Source of the DNA: Candidatus Methylopumilus planktonicus
Lineage (GTDB): Bacteria > Pseudomonadota > Gammaproteobacteria > Burkholderiales > Methylophilaceae
NCBI RefSeq assembly: GCF_000981505.1
Contig: NZ_LN827929.1
Span: 682,001-746,000 of the forward strand
DNA length: 64,000 bases
Direction: 5' to 3'
In this document: positions 42,749 through 51,485 of the stretch, in pieces
Numbering within the stretch: the first letter of the stretch is position 1
Layout of the letters: each line of letters opens with the position of its first letter
The notes under the pieces: generated by a model
Databases searched by the model: none
Told to the model about the DNA's origin: nothing
The model's input: only the letters and a program-made list of their open reading frames with translations
Translations under genes and position numbers: made by a program

Positions 42749-43564
42749 TTGTCAAAACAATTCCTCATTAACGGTAAATTTAAGAATATAAGTCCCTTTG
42801 ATCGTGCGTTTCAATATGGCGATGGTATTTTTAGAACTTTTGTGGTTGAGAATAAAAAACCTCGCCACTGGAAATATCACTATAAAAAAATAGTTGAAGA
42901 TTGTCTTGCGATTAAAATCAAACCCCCAAAAGAAAAAGAATTACTTTCGGATATTCATTCTTTATTTAAAACTAATAAAAAAGCAGTAGGGAAAATTATT
43001 ATCTCGAGAGGTATTAGTGAGCGAGGTTATAAATTCAATAAGGACATCCTACACAACCGTTTTTTAATTAAAACTAAAATGCCAAGCTACCCAAAGGCAA
43101 GCTTTAAGTCTGGCGTCAATCTCTTCGTATGCAAGCATAAACTTAATCCTTCTATTCTTTCTGGTGTTAAACATCTAAATCGATTAGAGAATATTGTGGC
43201 AAGGCAGGAGTGGACAAGTGATCAGTATGCTGAAGGTATTCTCCTTGATCACGATGGGCACGTCATTGAATGTATTTCAAGCAATATCTTTATGCGCATC
43301 GGTAAAATTATTTATACCCCAAAAATTAGCCATGTTGGCATCAAGGGCGTCACAAGAGGGTTAGTCATTCGAATTTCAGATCAGTTAGGTTTTAAAGTAA
43401 AAGAAGTTACATTTAATTTAAATAAACTTTTAGAAGCTGATGAGGTCTTTATAACAAATAGTTTGTTTGGAGTAATGCAGGTTAAAAAAATTAAAAATAG
43501 ATCTTGGCAGCATCAAGAATCAGCCTCACTATTTAATCAATTACTCGAGAATTTAAATTCATGA
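42749..43564 (+). CDS. pabC: Aminodeoxychorismate lyase, TTG start
   Basis: Fold-type IV PLP enzyme making p-aminobenzoate for folate. ISPFDRAFQYGDGIFRTF opens it; the PLP Lys is in SGVKHLNRLENIVARQEW; EGILLDHDGHVIECISSNIFM and GVTRGLVI follow. 271 residues. TTG at 42749 gives the family start (MSKQFLINGKF) but there is no visible Shine-Dalgarno. It precedes mltG, as in E. coli and many Betaproteobacteria. Confidence 0.93.
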   Translation: MSKQFLINGKFKNISPFDRAFQYGDGIFRTFVVENKKPRHWKYHYKKIVEDCLAIKIKPPKEKELLSDIHSLFKTNKKAVGKIIISRGISERGYKFNKDILHNRFLIKTKMPSYPKASFKSGVNLFVCKHKLNPSILSGVKHLNRLENIVARQEWTSDQYAEGILLDHDGHVIECISSNIFMRIGKIIYTPKISHVGIKGVTRGLVIRISDQLGFKVKEVTFNLNKLLEADEVFITNSLFGVMQVKKIKNRSWQHQESASLFNQLLENLNS

Positions 43565-44541
43565 AAAAATGGCTTATTCGATTAATGATTATTTTCATCC
43601 CTTTATTGGCTTGGATTATTCATTTTTTGGTAACACCGCTTCATATCAATAAGTCAGATTTAGCTATAGAAATTGAACCTGGAAGCAGTCTTAAAGCGAT
43701 AGCCTTTCAACTCGTTGATGAAAAAATACTTAATGAACCATGGCGGTTTGTTCTCCTTTCTAAAGCTTTGGGTCAATCTACAAAACTAAGGCCGGGTAAT
43801 TACAATCTTAATCCAAATATTACCCCTTACCAGTTGCTAAAATCATTTGTAGAAGGAAGAGCAACAGAAGGATCAATTACGTTTATTGAAGGACAAGACT
43901 TTAATTCGATGTTAGATAAAATAAAAGCTAACGATAACATTAAAAAAACAATGAAGCTTTATGATACAAAAGCTATTGCTTCTGCCGTTGGTATTCCATA
44001 CGAGTCAGTTGAAGGGCAATTCTTTCCTGATACCTATTATTTCAGTAGAAATACGTCAGACATTGAGATTTTAAAAAGGGCTTATAAAGCCATGCAAAAA
44101 AAATTGGATTATGAGTGGGCCCGTCGAGCAGAAGAGGTTCCCTATAAAAATAGCTATGAAGCTCTGACGATGGCATCTATCATTGAAAAAGAGACGGGAA
44201 AATCTATAGAGGCCAATCTTATCTCAGGCGTATTTATTCATCGATTAAGTATCAAGATGAAGCTTCAAAGCGACCCCACGGTCATTTATGGACTTGGTAA
44301 GAAATTTACTGGGGATATTACAAAAAAAGATTTACTTGCAGACACACCCTATAATACTTATACAAGAGAAGGAATACCTCCAGCTCCTATTACTATGCCA
44401 GGTTTGATTTCCATTCGAGCTGCACTGCATCCTACCAAAACAGAAGCACTTTATTTTGTAGGGAAGGGTGATGGTAGCCATTATTTCTCTACCAATTTAA
44501 GTGAGCATAATAGCGCTGTTAGAAAGTATCAGATCAAATGA
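43561..44541 (+). CDS. mltG: Endolytic murein transglycosylase MltG
   Basis: Inner-membrane enzyme that cuts nascent peptidoglycan and ends glycan strands. One N-terminal membrane segment (about 5-25), a LysM-like region (IEIEPGSSLKAIAFQL), EGQFFPDTYYFSR, the catalytic Glu in MASIIEKETGK, and KLQSDPTVIYGLG, NTYTREGIPPAPITMPG. 326 residues. It overlaps pabC and tmk by 4 bases each. Confidence 0.96.
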   Translation: MKKWLIRLMIIFIPLLAWIIHFLVTPLHINKSDLAIEIEPGSSLKAIAFQLVDEKILNEPWRFVLLSKALGQSTKLRPGNYNLNPNITPYQLLKSFVEGRATEGSITFIEGQDFNSMLDKIKANDNIKKTMKLYDTKAIASAVGIPYESVEGQFFPDTYYFSRNTSDIEILKRAYKAMQKKLDYEWARRAEEVPYKNSYEALTMASIIEKETGKSIEANLISGVFIHRLSIKMKLQSDPTVIYGLGKKFTGDITKKDLLADTPYNTYTREGIPPAPITMPGLISIRAALHPTKTEALYFVGKGDGSHYFSTNLSEHNSAVRKYQIK

Positions 44542-45152
44542 CAATTAAAGGTAAATTTATTACATTTGAAGGTGTAGATGGCGCAGGAAAAAGCACACAT
44601 ATAGATGAAGTTATCTCTTTCCTTGAGTCGAAAAATATTTCAGTAAAAAGAACAAGAGAGCCTGGCGGAACAAAACTTGGAGAAAAGTTGAGAGAATTAC
44701 TTCTTCATGATGAAATGGATCCAGAAACAGAAACACTTCTTATGTTCGCAGCTAGAAGACAGCACATCGCAGAAATTATCAAACCAAATCTTGATGAAGG
44801 TATATTTGTAGTGTCTGATCGATTTACTGATGCAACTTATGCATATCAGTATGGTGGAAAACAAGTGGCGTACTCTAAAATTCAAACACTTGAAGCTTGG
44901 GTTCATCCCGATCTTAAGGCTGATCTTACTTTACTATTTGATTTGCCTGTCGAAATAAGTATTGATCGCTTAAAAAAGAATAGAACACCTGATAAATTTG
45001 AAAAGGAAAGTGAAGCTTTTTTTAATCGACTTAGAAATGTTTACTTAGACCTTGCAAGACAGCATCCTAATCGCTATAAAATTATTAATGCTAATCAATC
45101 TATTGAAACCGTATCTCACGATGTCATTGAGGCTATAAAAACTATCTTATGA
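44538..45152 (+). CDS. tmk: Thymidylate kinase
   Basis: Phosphorylates dTMP. P-loop FEGVDGAGKSTH, REPGGTKLGEKLRELLL, the DR motif in VVSDRFTDATYAYQYGGKQ, and the LID region near LKKNRTPDKFE. 204 residues. Overlaps mltG and holB by 4 bases each, so mltG-tmk-holB-tatD are tightly coupled. Confidence 0.97.
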   Translation: MTIKGKFITFEGVDGAGKSTHIDEVISFLESKNISVKRTREPGGTKLGEKLRELLLHDEMDPETETLLMFAARRQHIAEIIKPNLDEGIFVVSDRFTDATYAYQYGGKQVAYSKIQTLEAWVHPDLKADLTLLFDLPVEISIDRLKKNRTPDKFEKESEAFFNRLRNVYLDLARQHPNRYKIINANQSIETVSHDVIEAIKTIL

Positions 45153-46141
45153 TGGATTCCATTTACCCCTGGTTTAATGATGCTTGGACTGCTATTCATA
45201 GAAATGAAAAATTACCCCATGCTATAATTTTTAAGGGCAAGGAAGGGATCGGAAAGTATGATTTTGCGATCACATTTGCAAGGTCTTATTTATGTCAAAA
45301 CGCGCTTTCCAGTTATTTACCGTGTGAGGTATGTTCAAGCTGCAAATGGTTTCCAGATTCACATCCAGACTTTAAACATATTGCCCCTATTGAAAGCGAA
45401 GATGATGAACCTTCAAAAAGAAAAACTATTCGTAAAAAAAATATTGTTATCAATCAAATCCGCGAGCTTTCAGAATATTTAGAACTTTCAGCTCATCAAG
45501 AAAAAGGCAAGCGTATTGTTTTAATTGAGCCAGCAGATTCTCTTAATCAGGCTGCATCGAATGCGCTGCTTAAAATTTTGGAAGAGCCACCAGAAAATAC
45601 TCTATTTATTCTCGTAACGAGTCAAGCACAGAAGTTAATTGCTACCATTCGAAGTCGATGCCAATTACTAGCCCTTCGAGGTCCCTCATTTGATGAAGCT
45701 AAACTATTTTTGGATAGACAAAAAATAGCTCATGAAGAAAGTTTGCTTTCATTTACAGGTGGTTCACCATTTAACGCTATTAAAGAATTAGAAAATCAAT
45801 CAGAGAGAAATGTTATTACACAGCTACTATCCCAGGGTCATAAAATTGATTTCACCAAAATTAATTATGCGATTCTGACTCAAGGGCTGGATTGGACAAT
45901 AAATATGATTCAAAAATGGATTTTTGATTTATTGCTTAGTTTTCATACGCAGCAAAGTCACTATTTTAAAGGGCAAGAAGCGCAGATCTTCTCACAAACA
46001 AAGCAGATTAATTTAAATACTTTGCTCTTATTTGCTAGCGAATTAAATGAATTAAAAAAGATTGCATCACACCCTGTGAATCAGGAACTACAATTGCAAA
46101 ATATTTTTATTAAATATAAACAAATTTTTGAGCCATCATGA
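45149..46141 (+). CDS. holB: DNA polymerase III delta' subunit
   Basis: Clamp-loader subunit. A Rossmann-like AAA domain with LPHAIIFKGKEGIGKYDFA, a zinc-binding Cys cluster (CEVCSSCKWFPDSHPDF), LIEPADSLNQAASNALLKILEEPPENTLFILVTS, and the SRC motif in IRSRCQLLAL. 330 residues. Two ATGs overlap the tmk stop (45149, 45152). The pilZ gene often found after holB is absent here; tatD follows directly. Confidence 0.95.
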   Translation: MMDSIYPWFNDAWTAIHRNEKLPHAIIFKGKEGIGKYDFAITFARSYLCQNALSSYLPCEVCSSCKWFPDSHPDFKHIAPIESEDDEPSKRKTIRKKNIVINQIRELSEYLELSAHQEKGKRIVLIEPADSLNQAASNALLKILEEPPENTLFILVTSQAQKLIATIRSRCQLLALRGPSFDEAKLFLDRQKIAHEESLLSFTGGSPFNAIKELENQSERNVITQLLSQGHKIDFTKINYAILTQGLDWTINMIQKWIFDLLLSFHTQQSHYFKGQEAQIFSQTKQINLNTLLLFASELNELKKIASHPVNQELQLQNIFIKYKQIFEPS

Positions 46142-46920
46142 CAAACTTTGTAGACTCTCACTGTCATATTAATTTTCCAGAACTCTATCAAAATATAGAT
46201 GATATTTTTTCTAAAATGTCATTGAATAATGTCACGCATGCCTTATGTGTGAGTGTCACCTTAGATAAATTTCCTGATATTTATAAAATTGCCAATACCT
46301 ACCCACATATTTTCGCTTCTGTAGGCGTTCATCCCGATTACGAGAATATTCAAGAGCCTACTATTGATGAATTATGCGATTTTGCTAAAGAGAGAAAAGT
46401 GGTAGCCATTGGTGAAACTGGTTTAGATTACTTTAGAGTTCAAGGTGATCTTACTTGGCAAAGAGATCGTTTTAGAACACATATCAAAGCTGCTGTTCAA
46501 TCAAATCTACCCCTTATTATTCATACAAGAAATGCGGCAGAAGATACTCTGAAAATCATGAAAGAAGAGGGTGCAGATAAAGTAGGGGGCGTTATGCACT
46601 GCTTCACAGAGTCCCTTGATGTGGCGTTAGAAGCCATTAAGCTGAATTTTTATATTTCATTTTCAGGCATTGTGACATTCAAAAATGCACTTGAACTTAA
46701 GGAGGTTGTAAAATCTATTCCTCTTGACCGTATCCTTATCGAAACTGATTCGCCATATTTAGCCCCTGTACCTTACCGAGGAAAAATGAATGATCCATCC
46801 AACGTTATTTATGTAGCAGAAGAAATAGCTAAATTAAAAAATATTTCAATAGAAGAGGTAGGCCAAATTACTACAAATAATTTCTTCAGACTTTTTTCAA
46901 AATGCAACCCATCGAATTAA
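46138..46920 (+). CDS. tatD: TatD-family metal-dependent hydrolase (YcfH type)
   Basis: TIM-barrel hydrolase; E. coli members have been described as 3'-5' exonucleases or D-amino-acyl-tRNA deacylases. Metal ligands: FVDSHCHINF, AIGETGLDYFRV, IIHTRNA, MHCFTESLDVA and ILIETDSPYLAPVPYRGK. 260 residues. Its 3' end overlaps the next gene by 19 bases. Confidence 0.94.
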   Translation: MTNFVDSHCHINFPELYQNIDDIFSKMSLNNVTHALCVSVTLDKFPDIYKIANTYPHIFASVGVHPDYENIQEPTIDELCDFAKERKVVAIGETGLDYFRVQGDLTWQRDRFRTHIKAAVQSNLPLIIHTRNAAEDTLKIMKEEGADKVGGVMHCFTESLDVALEAIKLNFYISFSGIVTFKNALELKEVVKSIPLDRILIETDSPYLAPVPYRGKMNDPSNVIYVAEEIAKLKNISIEEVGQITTNNFFRLFSKCNPSN

Positions 46921-47675
46921 CTATTCTTGGTGCCGGCTCTAGCGCTGGGACGCCAGTTGTTGGATGTAATTGCCAGACTTGCATGTCAACTAACCCCAAG
47001 AATAAACGTACGCGCTGCTCCTCACTTATTAAATTAGGAACAGGAGAGCATATTCTTATTGATACGAGCCCAGACTTACGCTTTCAATCATTAAGAGAAT
47101 CTATTCCTAGAATTGATGCAGTTCTTTATACACATACGCACGCTGATCATCTTCATGGTATTGATGATTTGAGAGCTTTTTGTCAACTTCATAAAATACA
47201 AATACCTATTTTCGGAAAGAAAGAGGCACTTGATCACATTGCCTTAAAATTTGGTTATGCTTTAATTGAGCCAAAGGGTTTTTGGGAAATGCCAGTATTA
47301 AAAGCTATGCCCATTCAAGAACCATTCAGTCTTTTTAACGAGCTTGTTGTACCAATTCCTGTTATGCATGGAAAGTTAGAAATATATGGGTATCGGATAG
47401 GTAACTTAGCCTATTTGACTGACGTATCTCACATCCCTGAAAATTCAATGAAACTTTTAGAGGGGCTAGATATCTTATTGCTTGATTGTTTGCGCATAAA
47501 AGAGCATCACACACATATCAATCTTGAACAAAGTTTGATGTTTGCAAATCAAATAAAAGCAAAGAAAACATATTTGATTCATATGACACATGATTTAGAA
47601 TACGAGTCACTAAAAAAAGAATTACCTGATCATATCGATGTAGGTTATGACGGGCTTAAAATCACCATTAATTAA
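46902..47675 (+). CDS. Metallo-beta-lactamase-fold phosphodiesterase (PhnP-like)
   Basis: MBL-fold hydrolase of the PhnP/RNase Z-like branch. ILGAGSSAGTPVVGCNCQTC holds a Cys pair, YTHTHADHLHGIDDLRAF the HxHxDH metal site; AYLTDVSHIP, LDCLRI and LIHMTHDLEYE complete it. 257 residues. No phn genes nearby, so a role in C-P lyase is unlikely; the substrate is unknown, perhaps a cyclic phosphate. It begins inside the tatD 3' end. Confidence 0.88.
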   Translation: MQPIELTILGAGSSAGTPVVGCNCQTCMSTNPKNKRTRCSSLIKLGTGEHILIDTSPDLRFQSLRESIPRIDAVLYTHTHADHLHGIDDLRAFCQLHKIQIPIFGKKEALDHIALKFGYALIEPKGFWEMPVLKAMPIQEPFSLFNELVVPIPVMHGKLEIYGYRIGNLAYLTDVSHIPENSMKLLEGLDILLLDCLRIKEHHTHINLEQSLMFANQIKAKKTYLIHMTHDLEYESLKKELPDHIDVGYDGLKITIN

Positions 47676-47683
47676 AGGTTAAT

Positions 47684-48055
47684 ATGTCAACATTATTTAA
47701 AAAATTATTATTTATATTCATAGCTTTAGGTTTTTCTTTTCAAGTGCTTGCTGAGGGAAAGAAACTCTATACAGAAAATGAGTTTCTCGATGCATTCGGG
47801 GCTAAATCTAAAGAAAAAGTACTACAAATTTTAGGTGAGCCTGCCAGGAAAGAAATGTCTGTAAAGCCTACTAATGCAAGTTCTGTGATTGGAAGGCCTA
47901 CAGAAAAAGGAGTAGGCTCTAGTAACCGTGTCAATATTGAGATGTGGTACTACGATAATCTTGTGAAATCTGACGCAAAAAATACCTGGAAACAGACTGA
48001 GCTCACCATTATGAATGGTAAAGTTAACAATATAGGTTTCTTTAATAACCGATAA
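47684..48055 (+). CDS. Small exported protein, BamE/SmpA-like
   Basis: A 123-residue protein with a signal peptide (MSTLFKKLLFIFIALGFSFQ, cut after VLA) and a mature part resembling the SmpA/OmlA fold: TENEFLDAFGAKSKEKVLQILGEPARKE, then EMWYYDNLV and QTELTIMNGKVNNIGFF. No lipobox Cys, unlike BamE. The likeness is from pattern only; it may be a separate family. It starts 8 bases after the PhnP-like gene and is followed closely by two small genes. Confidence 0.6.
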   Translation: MSTLFKKLLFIFIALGFSFQVLAEGKKLYTENEFLDAFGAKSKEKVLQILGEPARKEMSVKPTNASSVIGRPTEKGVGSSNRVNIEMWYYDNLVKSDAKNTWKQTELTIMNGKVNNIGFFNNR

Positions 48056-48060
48056 TATTC

Positions 48061-48309
48061 ATGCCTGGCTCACAAGAAAAGGAGCTGCTGAACCAAGCGA
48101 TTGATTTCGCGATCAACGATTCGTGGGAGGCTTCTCACAAAATTGTTCAAGACATACACTCCGCAAAGGCTTATTGGATTCATGCTGTCCTTCATAAGAT
48201 TGAGGGCGATGAATTCAATAGTCGCTACTGGTACGAGAAGGCGCAGCAACCCTTCGAGATTTATAATGACCCAATGCAAGAACTCATTTTCATAAAAAAT
48301 AACTTATAG
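48061..48309 (+). CDS. Conserved 82-residue helical protein, unknown function
   Basis: I do not recognise a named function. The sequence AINDSWEASHKIVQDIHSA followed by YWIHAVLHKIEGDEFNSRYWYEKA has the pattern W-x-A-H-x-IxQ ... AYWIHAxLHRxEGD...YWY that recurs in unnamed proteobacterial proteins. Predicted all-helical and soluble, no Cys. No clear Shine-Dalgarno; it starts 5 bases after the previous stop. It runs out-of-frame with no competing long ORF of better quality. Confidence 0.65.
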   Translation: MPGSQEKELLNQAIDFAINDSWEASHKIVQDIHSAKAYWIHAVLHKIEGDEFNSRYWYEKAQQPFEIYNDPMQELIFIKNNL

Positions 48310-48318
48310 GAAATCCCG

Positions 48319-48543
48319 ATGGATGATCAAGACGCTGTAGAGGTGACATGCACTGACAATGGCAAAAAAGTCACGGGATATATCTTAAATTATAGAGCAA
48401 AAGATCAATTAGAAATTTCTTTAAATACAGTGAAGGTTCGAATGCAGTATAAATCAGGCATATTTATAGGTTCAATGGCAGGCATGGAATTTGTAGTCCA
48501 GGAAGAGGCATTGCCAAGGCAATTTAAAGACTTTCATAGATAG
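48319..48543 (+). CDS. Hypothetical 74-residue beta-rich protein
   Basis: Short protein (MDDQDAVEVTCTDNGKKVTG...) with alternating hydrophobic residues suggesting a small beta-barrel; ends PRQFKDFHR. No known family recognised. AGGAAA precedes the ATG at a workable distance, and it lies 9 bases after the previous gene, which supports reality. Its stop lies in an AT-rich hairpin (TAGGTT with AACCTA). Confidence 0.55.
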   Translation: MDDQDAVEVTCTDNGKKVTGYILNYRAKDQLEISLNTVKVRMQYKSGIFIGSMAGMEFVVQEEALPRQFKDFHR

Positions 48544-48603
48544 GTTTGAATTAACCTAACTTCGTATAATGTGTATTATGTAAAATAGAAGATACAGTCT
48601 AGA

Positions 48604-49464
48604 CTAAATAGTACTAAAAAGCGTTTTTAAGTCCTCTGCTCCAATATCATTGGCAATCTTATTTGCTTCATCCAACTTAGACTTACTAAGATCGATATTT
48701 GATTTCTTTTTGTAATACTTACTTTGGGTGAATAAAACTTTAGCAAGATAGTACATTCCCCCATTCTCTCGTGAAAACTTCTCCAATTTCAAAAGCGTTC
48801 TCTCAGATGAAGCTAGATCATTAGCCTCTAAATAATATAAAGCAAGATTAATCCCAGATTCTGCATATTCACCTAACAAACCAGTGCGATCGAAAGCCAA
48901 ATTGGCTTTTAACTCATACTCGATAGCTTTCGTATAATTCTTAAGTAATGCATATGCAAAAGCAGCTCGATCTAAATTAGCCGCACGTTCTTCATCATTG
49001 GCAGTTAATGTATAAGCCTCAAGGAATACGTTTGCAGCTTCCTCATGCTTGCTAAGAAGTATTAAAGTTTCACCCATTTCAACTAAATAAAGACGCTTAA
49101 ATAGTTTATTGACTTTTACATGTGAATAGGAATTTTTAAAATGTAAAAGGGCATCATCTAATCTTTTGGCTTCTTTTAATGTCATGCCCAGAAGCAAATC
49201 AGCCATAAAATGATCAGTATCACTTTTTGATAACTTATCCGCTAGCTTAAAGTTATTTATAGCCTCATCGAAATTTTTAAGCCTTAAATTAACTTTCCCA
49301 TGACAAAAAGTAGATATGAATTCACTTTTTTTTGTTTTTAAAGCATCTTCATATTGGTTATCACTTAATAGCTCATCGCATGATTTGATTGGCTCTTTAG
49401 AAAAAGTATTTGTGGAAAAAAATACGCTCAATAGTATTACTAAAAAATGTTTTTTAAGTTTCAT
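48604..49464 (-). CDS. Periplasmic TPR protein
   Basis: A 286-residue protein with a signal peptide (MKLKKHFLVILLSVFFSTNT, cut near FSK) and about six TPR-like helix pairs (FDEAINNFKLADKL, LDDALLHFKNSYSHV, HEEAANVFLEAYTL, YTKAIEYELKANLAF). TPR proteins act as scaffolds; the partner is unknown. It ends convergently to the small gene at 48319 and lies 5 bases downstream of ligA on the minus strand. Confidence 0.75.
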   Translation of the reverse strand: MKLKKHFLVILLSVFFSTNTFSKEPIKSCDELLSDNQYEDALKTKKSEFISTFCHGKVNLRLKNFDEAINNFKLADKLSKSDTDHFMADLLLGMTLKEAKRLDDALLHFKNSYSHVKVNKLFKRLYLVEMGETLILLSKHEEAANVFLEAYTLTANDEERAANLDRAAFAYALLKNYTKAIEYELKANLAFDRTGLLGEYAESGINLALYYLEANDLASSERTLLKLEKFSRENGGMYYLAKVLFTQSKYYKKKSNIDLSKSKLDEANKIANDIGAEDLKTLFSTI

Positions 49465-49469
49465 AGTTT

Positions 49470-51485
49470 TTAAATTATAAGTTTCAAAAGCTCTTCTTGT
49501 GAAATAATTTTAACACCAAGTTCTTGAGCCGTGGCTAGCTTACTTCCAGCATCTGATCCCGCAACAACATAATCAGTTTTTTTAGAAACACTTCCTGCTA
49601 CCTTTCCCCCGTTCATCTCAATGATTGATTTAGCATCGTCACGTGACATCGAAGGCAAAGTTCCAGTGAGCACAAAAGTTTTAGTTGCAAATATTCCTGA
49701 AGCAGATTTTTTAATATCGTATTTAGGCCAATGAACGCCTAGCTCTATTAAGGATTTAATAACTTCCCTGTTTTTAGTTTGCATAAAAAAATCATTTATC
49801 GATTTTGCAACTGTAGGGCCAATATCAGGCACAAGCTGTAAGCTTTCTTCCGTTTGTTTCATAATTTCATTTAAATCACCATAGAAACCAGCAAGATCTT
49901 TGGCGGTAGACTCACCTACATTCCTAATACCAAGCGCATAAATAAATCGAGGTAATGATGTTAATTTGCTTTTTTCAATAGCATCTAATAAGTTTTGACC
50001 GGATTTTTCTGCCATACGATCAAGACTGACTAATTGTTGAAGTTCTAATTTGAAAATATCAGGTAACCCGTGAATCAGGCCTACGGTAACTAATTGTTCA
50101 ACAGATTTATCTCCCAATCCTTCGATATCCATAGCCTTTCGAGATGCAAAATGAATAATAGATTGCTTTTGTTGTGCAGGACAAATTAGGCCGCCTGAAC
50201 AACGAATGATTGCTTCATCATCAATTCTGACAAGAGGTGAGCTACATTCCGGACATTCTGCTGGCATTTTAAATTTCGTAATTGTCTTGGGTCTCTTATC
50301 AAGTAACACCCTTACAATTTCAGGAATCACATCCCCTGCTCTTCGAACGCTTACAATATCTCCAATATGAACATCTTTGCGAATCATCTCATCCTCATTA
50401 TGAAGGGTTGCATTCGTCACAGTTACACCACCTACGAAGACTGGTTTCAATCGCGCTACAGGCGTTATAGCCCCTGTTCGACCAACCTGAACACTGATGT
50501 CTAAAATTTCAGTCAATGCTTCTTCGGCCGGAAATTTATGGGCGATAGCCCATCGAGGAGCGCGTGATACAAAACCCAACTCATTCTGATAATTAAAGGA
50601 ATTAACTTTATATACTACGCCATCGATGTCATAGGCTAGTGAGTCTCTTAACTTTAATACCTTCTCATAAAAACTTTGCAAGCCTTTTATACCTTTAACA
50701 CTTGTAGATAAATCAGAAATAGGTAAATTAATTTTTTTTAGAAGTTGAATTGTTTCCGTATGAGTTTTTAAATTTAAATTGGGTTCGCTTATGCCCAAAC
50801 CATAGGAAAAAAATGTAAGTGGTCTTGTTACTGTTATTCTGGGATCAAGCTGCCTTAAACTCCCTGCAGCCGCATTTCTTGGATTTGCAAATTTTTTTTC
50901 GCCTAAAGATTCCTGCTTTTGATTTAGTAATTCAAAGTCTTTTTTAAGCATCAAGACCTCACCTCTCACTTCTAAAATTTTAGGTGGATTTATATGATTG
51001 AGTTTAGTTGGTATTGAGCGAATAGTTCTTAAATTATGTGTGACATTTTCCCCTGTGTAGCCATCACCCCGTGTCGCACCCTGAACAAAAATACCATCTT
51101 CATAAGTGAGTGTGATCGCAAGTCCGTCAAATTTCGGCTCAACTGCATATTCTACTTCATCGATACCAATATCATCTTTAATGCGCTTATCAAAAGCCAT
51201 AAGCTCAGCCTCTTCGAAAGCGTTATTTAGAGATAACATTGCTTGACGATGAATAACACTCTCAAAAGCAGCTAGTGCCTTACCCCCTACCCTTTGGGAA
51301 GGTGAATCAGGTCGAATTAGCTCTGGATTTACATTCTCTAAATCAACAAGTGACCTAAAGATTGTGTCATATTCAAAATCTGAAATAGAAGGATTGTCTA
51401 AAACATAATATTGATAATCGAATACGCTTATCTTTTCGATTAGCTCTTGAATTTTTTTCTTAATATTTTCTTTATCAGGCTTCAT
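49470..51485 (-). CDS. ligA: NAD+-dependent DNA ligase
   Basis: Seals nicks and Okazaki fragments. The adenylated Lys is Lys118 in VEPKFDGLAITL; GEVLMLKKDF, FANPRNAAAGSLRQLDP and VYKVNSF are nucleotidyltransferase motifs; the zinc finger has CPECSSPL and CSGGLICPAQ; helix-hairpin-helix repeats follow; the C-terminal BRCT domain begins FATKTFVLTGTLPSMSRDDA. 671 residues. zipA lies directly upstream, smc beyond it. Confidence 0.98.
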   Translation of the reverse strand: MKPDKENIKKKIQELIEKISVFDYQYYVLDNPSISDFEYDTIFRSLVDLENVNPELIRPDSPSQRVGGKALAAFESVIHRQAMLSLNNAFEEAELMAFDKRIKDDIGIDEVEYAVEPKFDGLAITLTYEDGIFVQGATRGDGYTGENVTHNLRTIRSIPTKLNHINPPKILEVRGEVLMLKKDFELLNQKQESLGEKKFANPRNAAAGSLRQLDPRITVTRPLTFFSYGLGISEPNLNLKTHTETIQLLKKINLPISDLSTSVKGIKGLQSFYEKVLKLRDSLAYDIDGVVYKVNSFNYQNELGFVSRAPRWAIAHKFPAEEALTEILDISVQVGRTGAITPVARLKPVFVGGVTVTNATLHNEDEMIRKDVHIGDIVSVRRAGDVIPEIVRVLLDKRPKTITKFKMPAECPECSSPLVRIDDEAIIRCSGGLICPAQQKQSIIHFASRKAMDIEGLGDKSVEQLVTVGLIHGLPDIFKLELQQLVSLDRMAEKSGQNLLDAIEKSKLTSLPRFIYALGIRNVGESTAKDLAGFYGDLNEIMKQTEESLQLVPDIGPTVAKSINDFFMQTKNREVIKSLIELGVHWPKYDIKKSASGIFATKTFVLTGTLPSMSRDDAKSIIEMNGGKVAGSVSKKTDYVVAGSDAGSKLATAQELGVKIISQEELLKLII

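Noticed and set aside
48070..48295. Alternative frames (minus 48070-48279, plus 48101-48295) over the 82-codon gene
   Set aside because: The frame 48061-48309 has the recurring EGD-YWY pattern and the right spacing to its neighbours; the others do not.
48541..48558. Hairpin TAGGTT-TGAATT-AACCTA as a terminator
   Set aside because: Short AT-rich stem with no T run on either strand.
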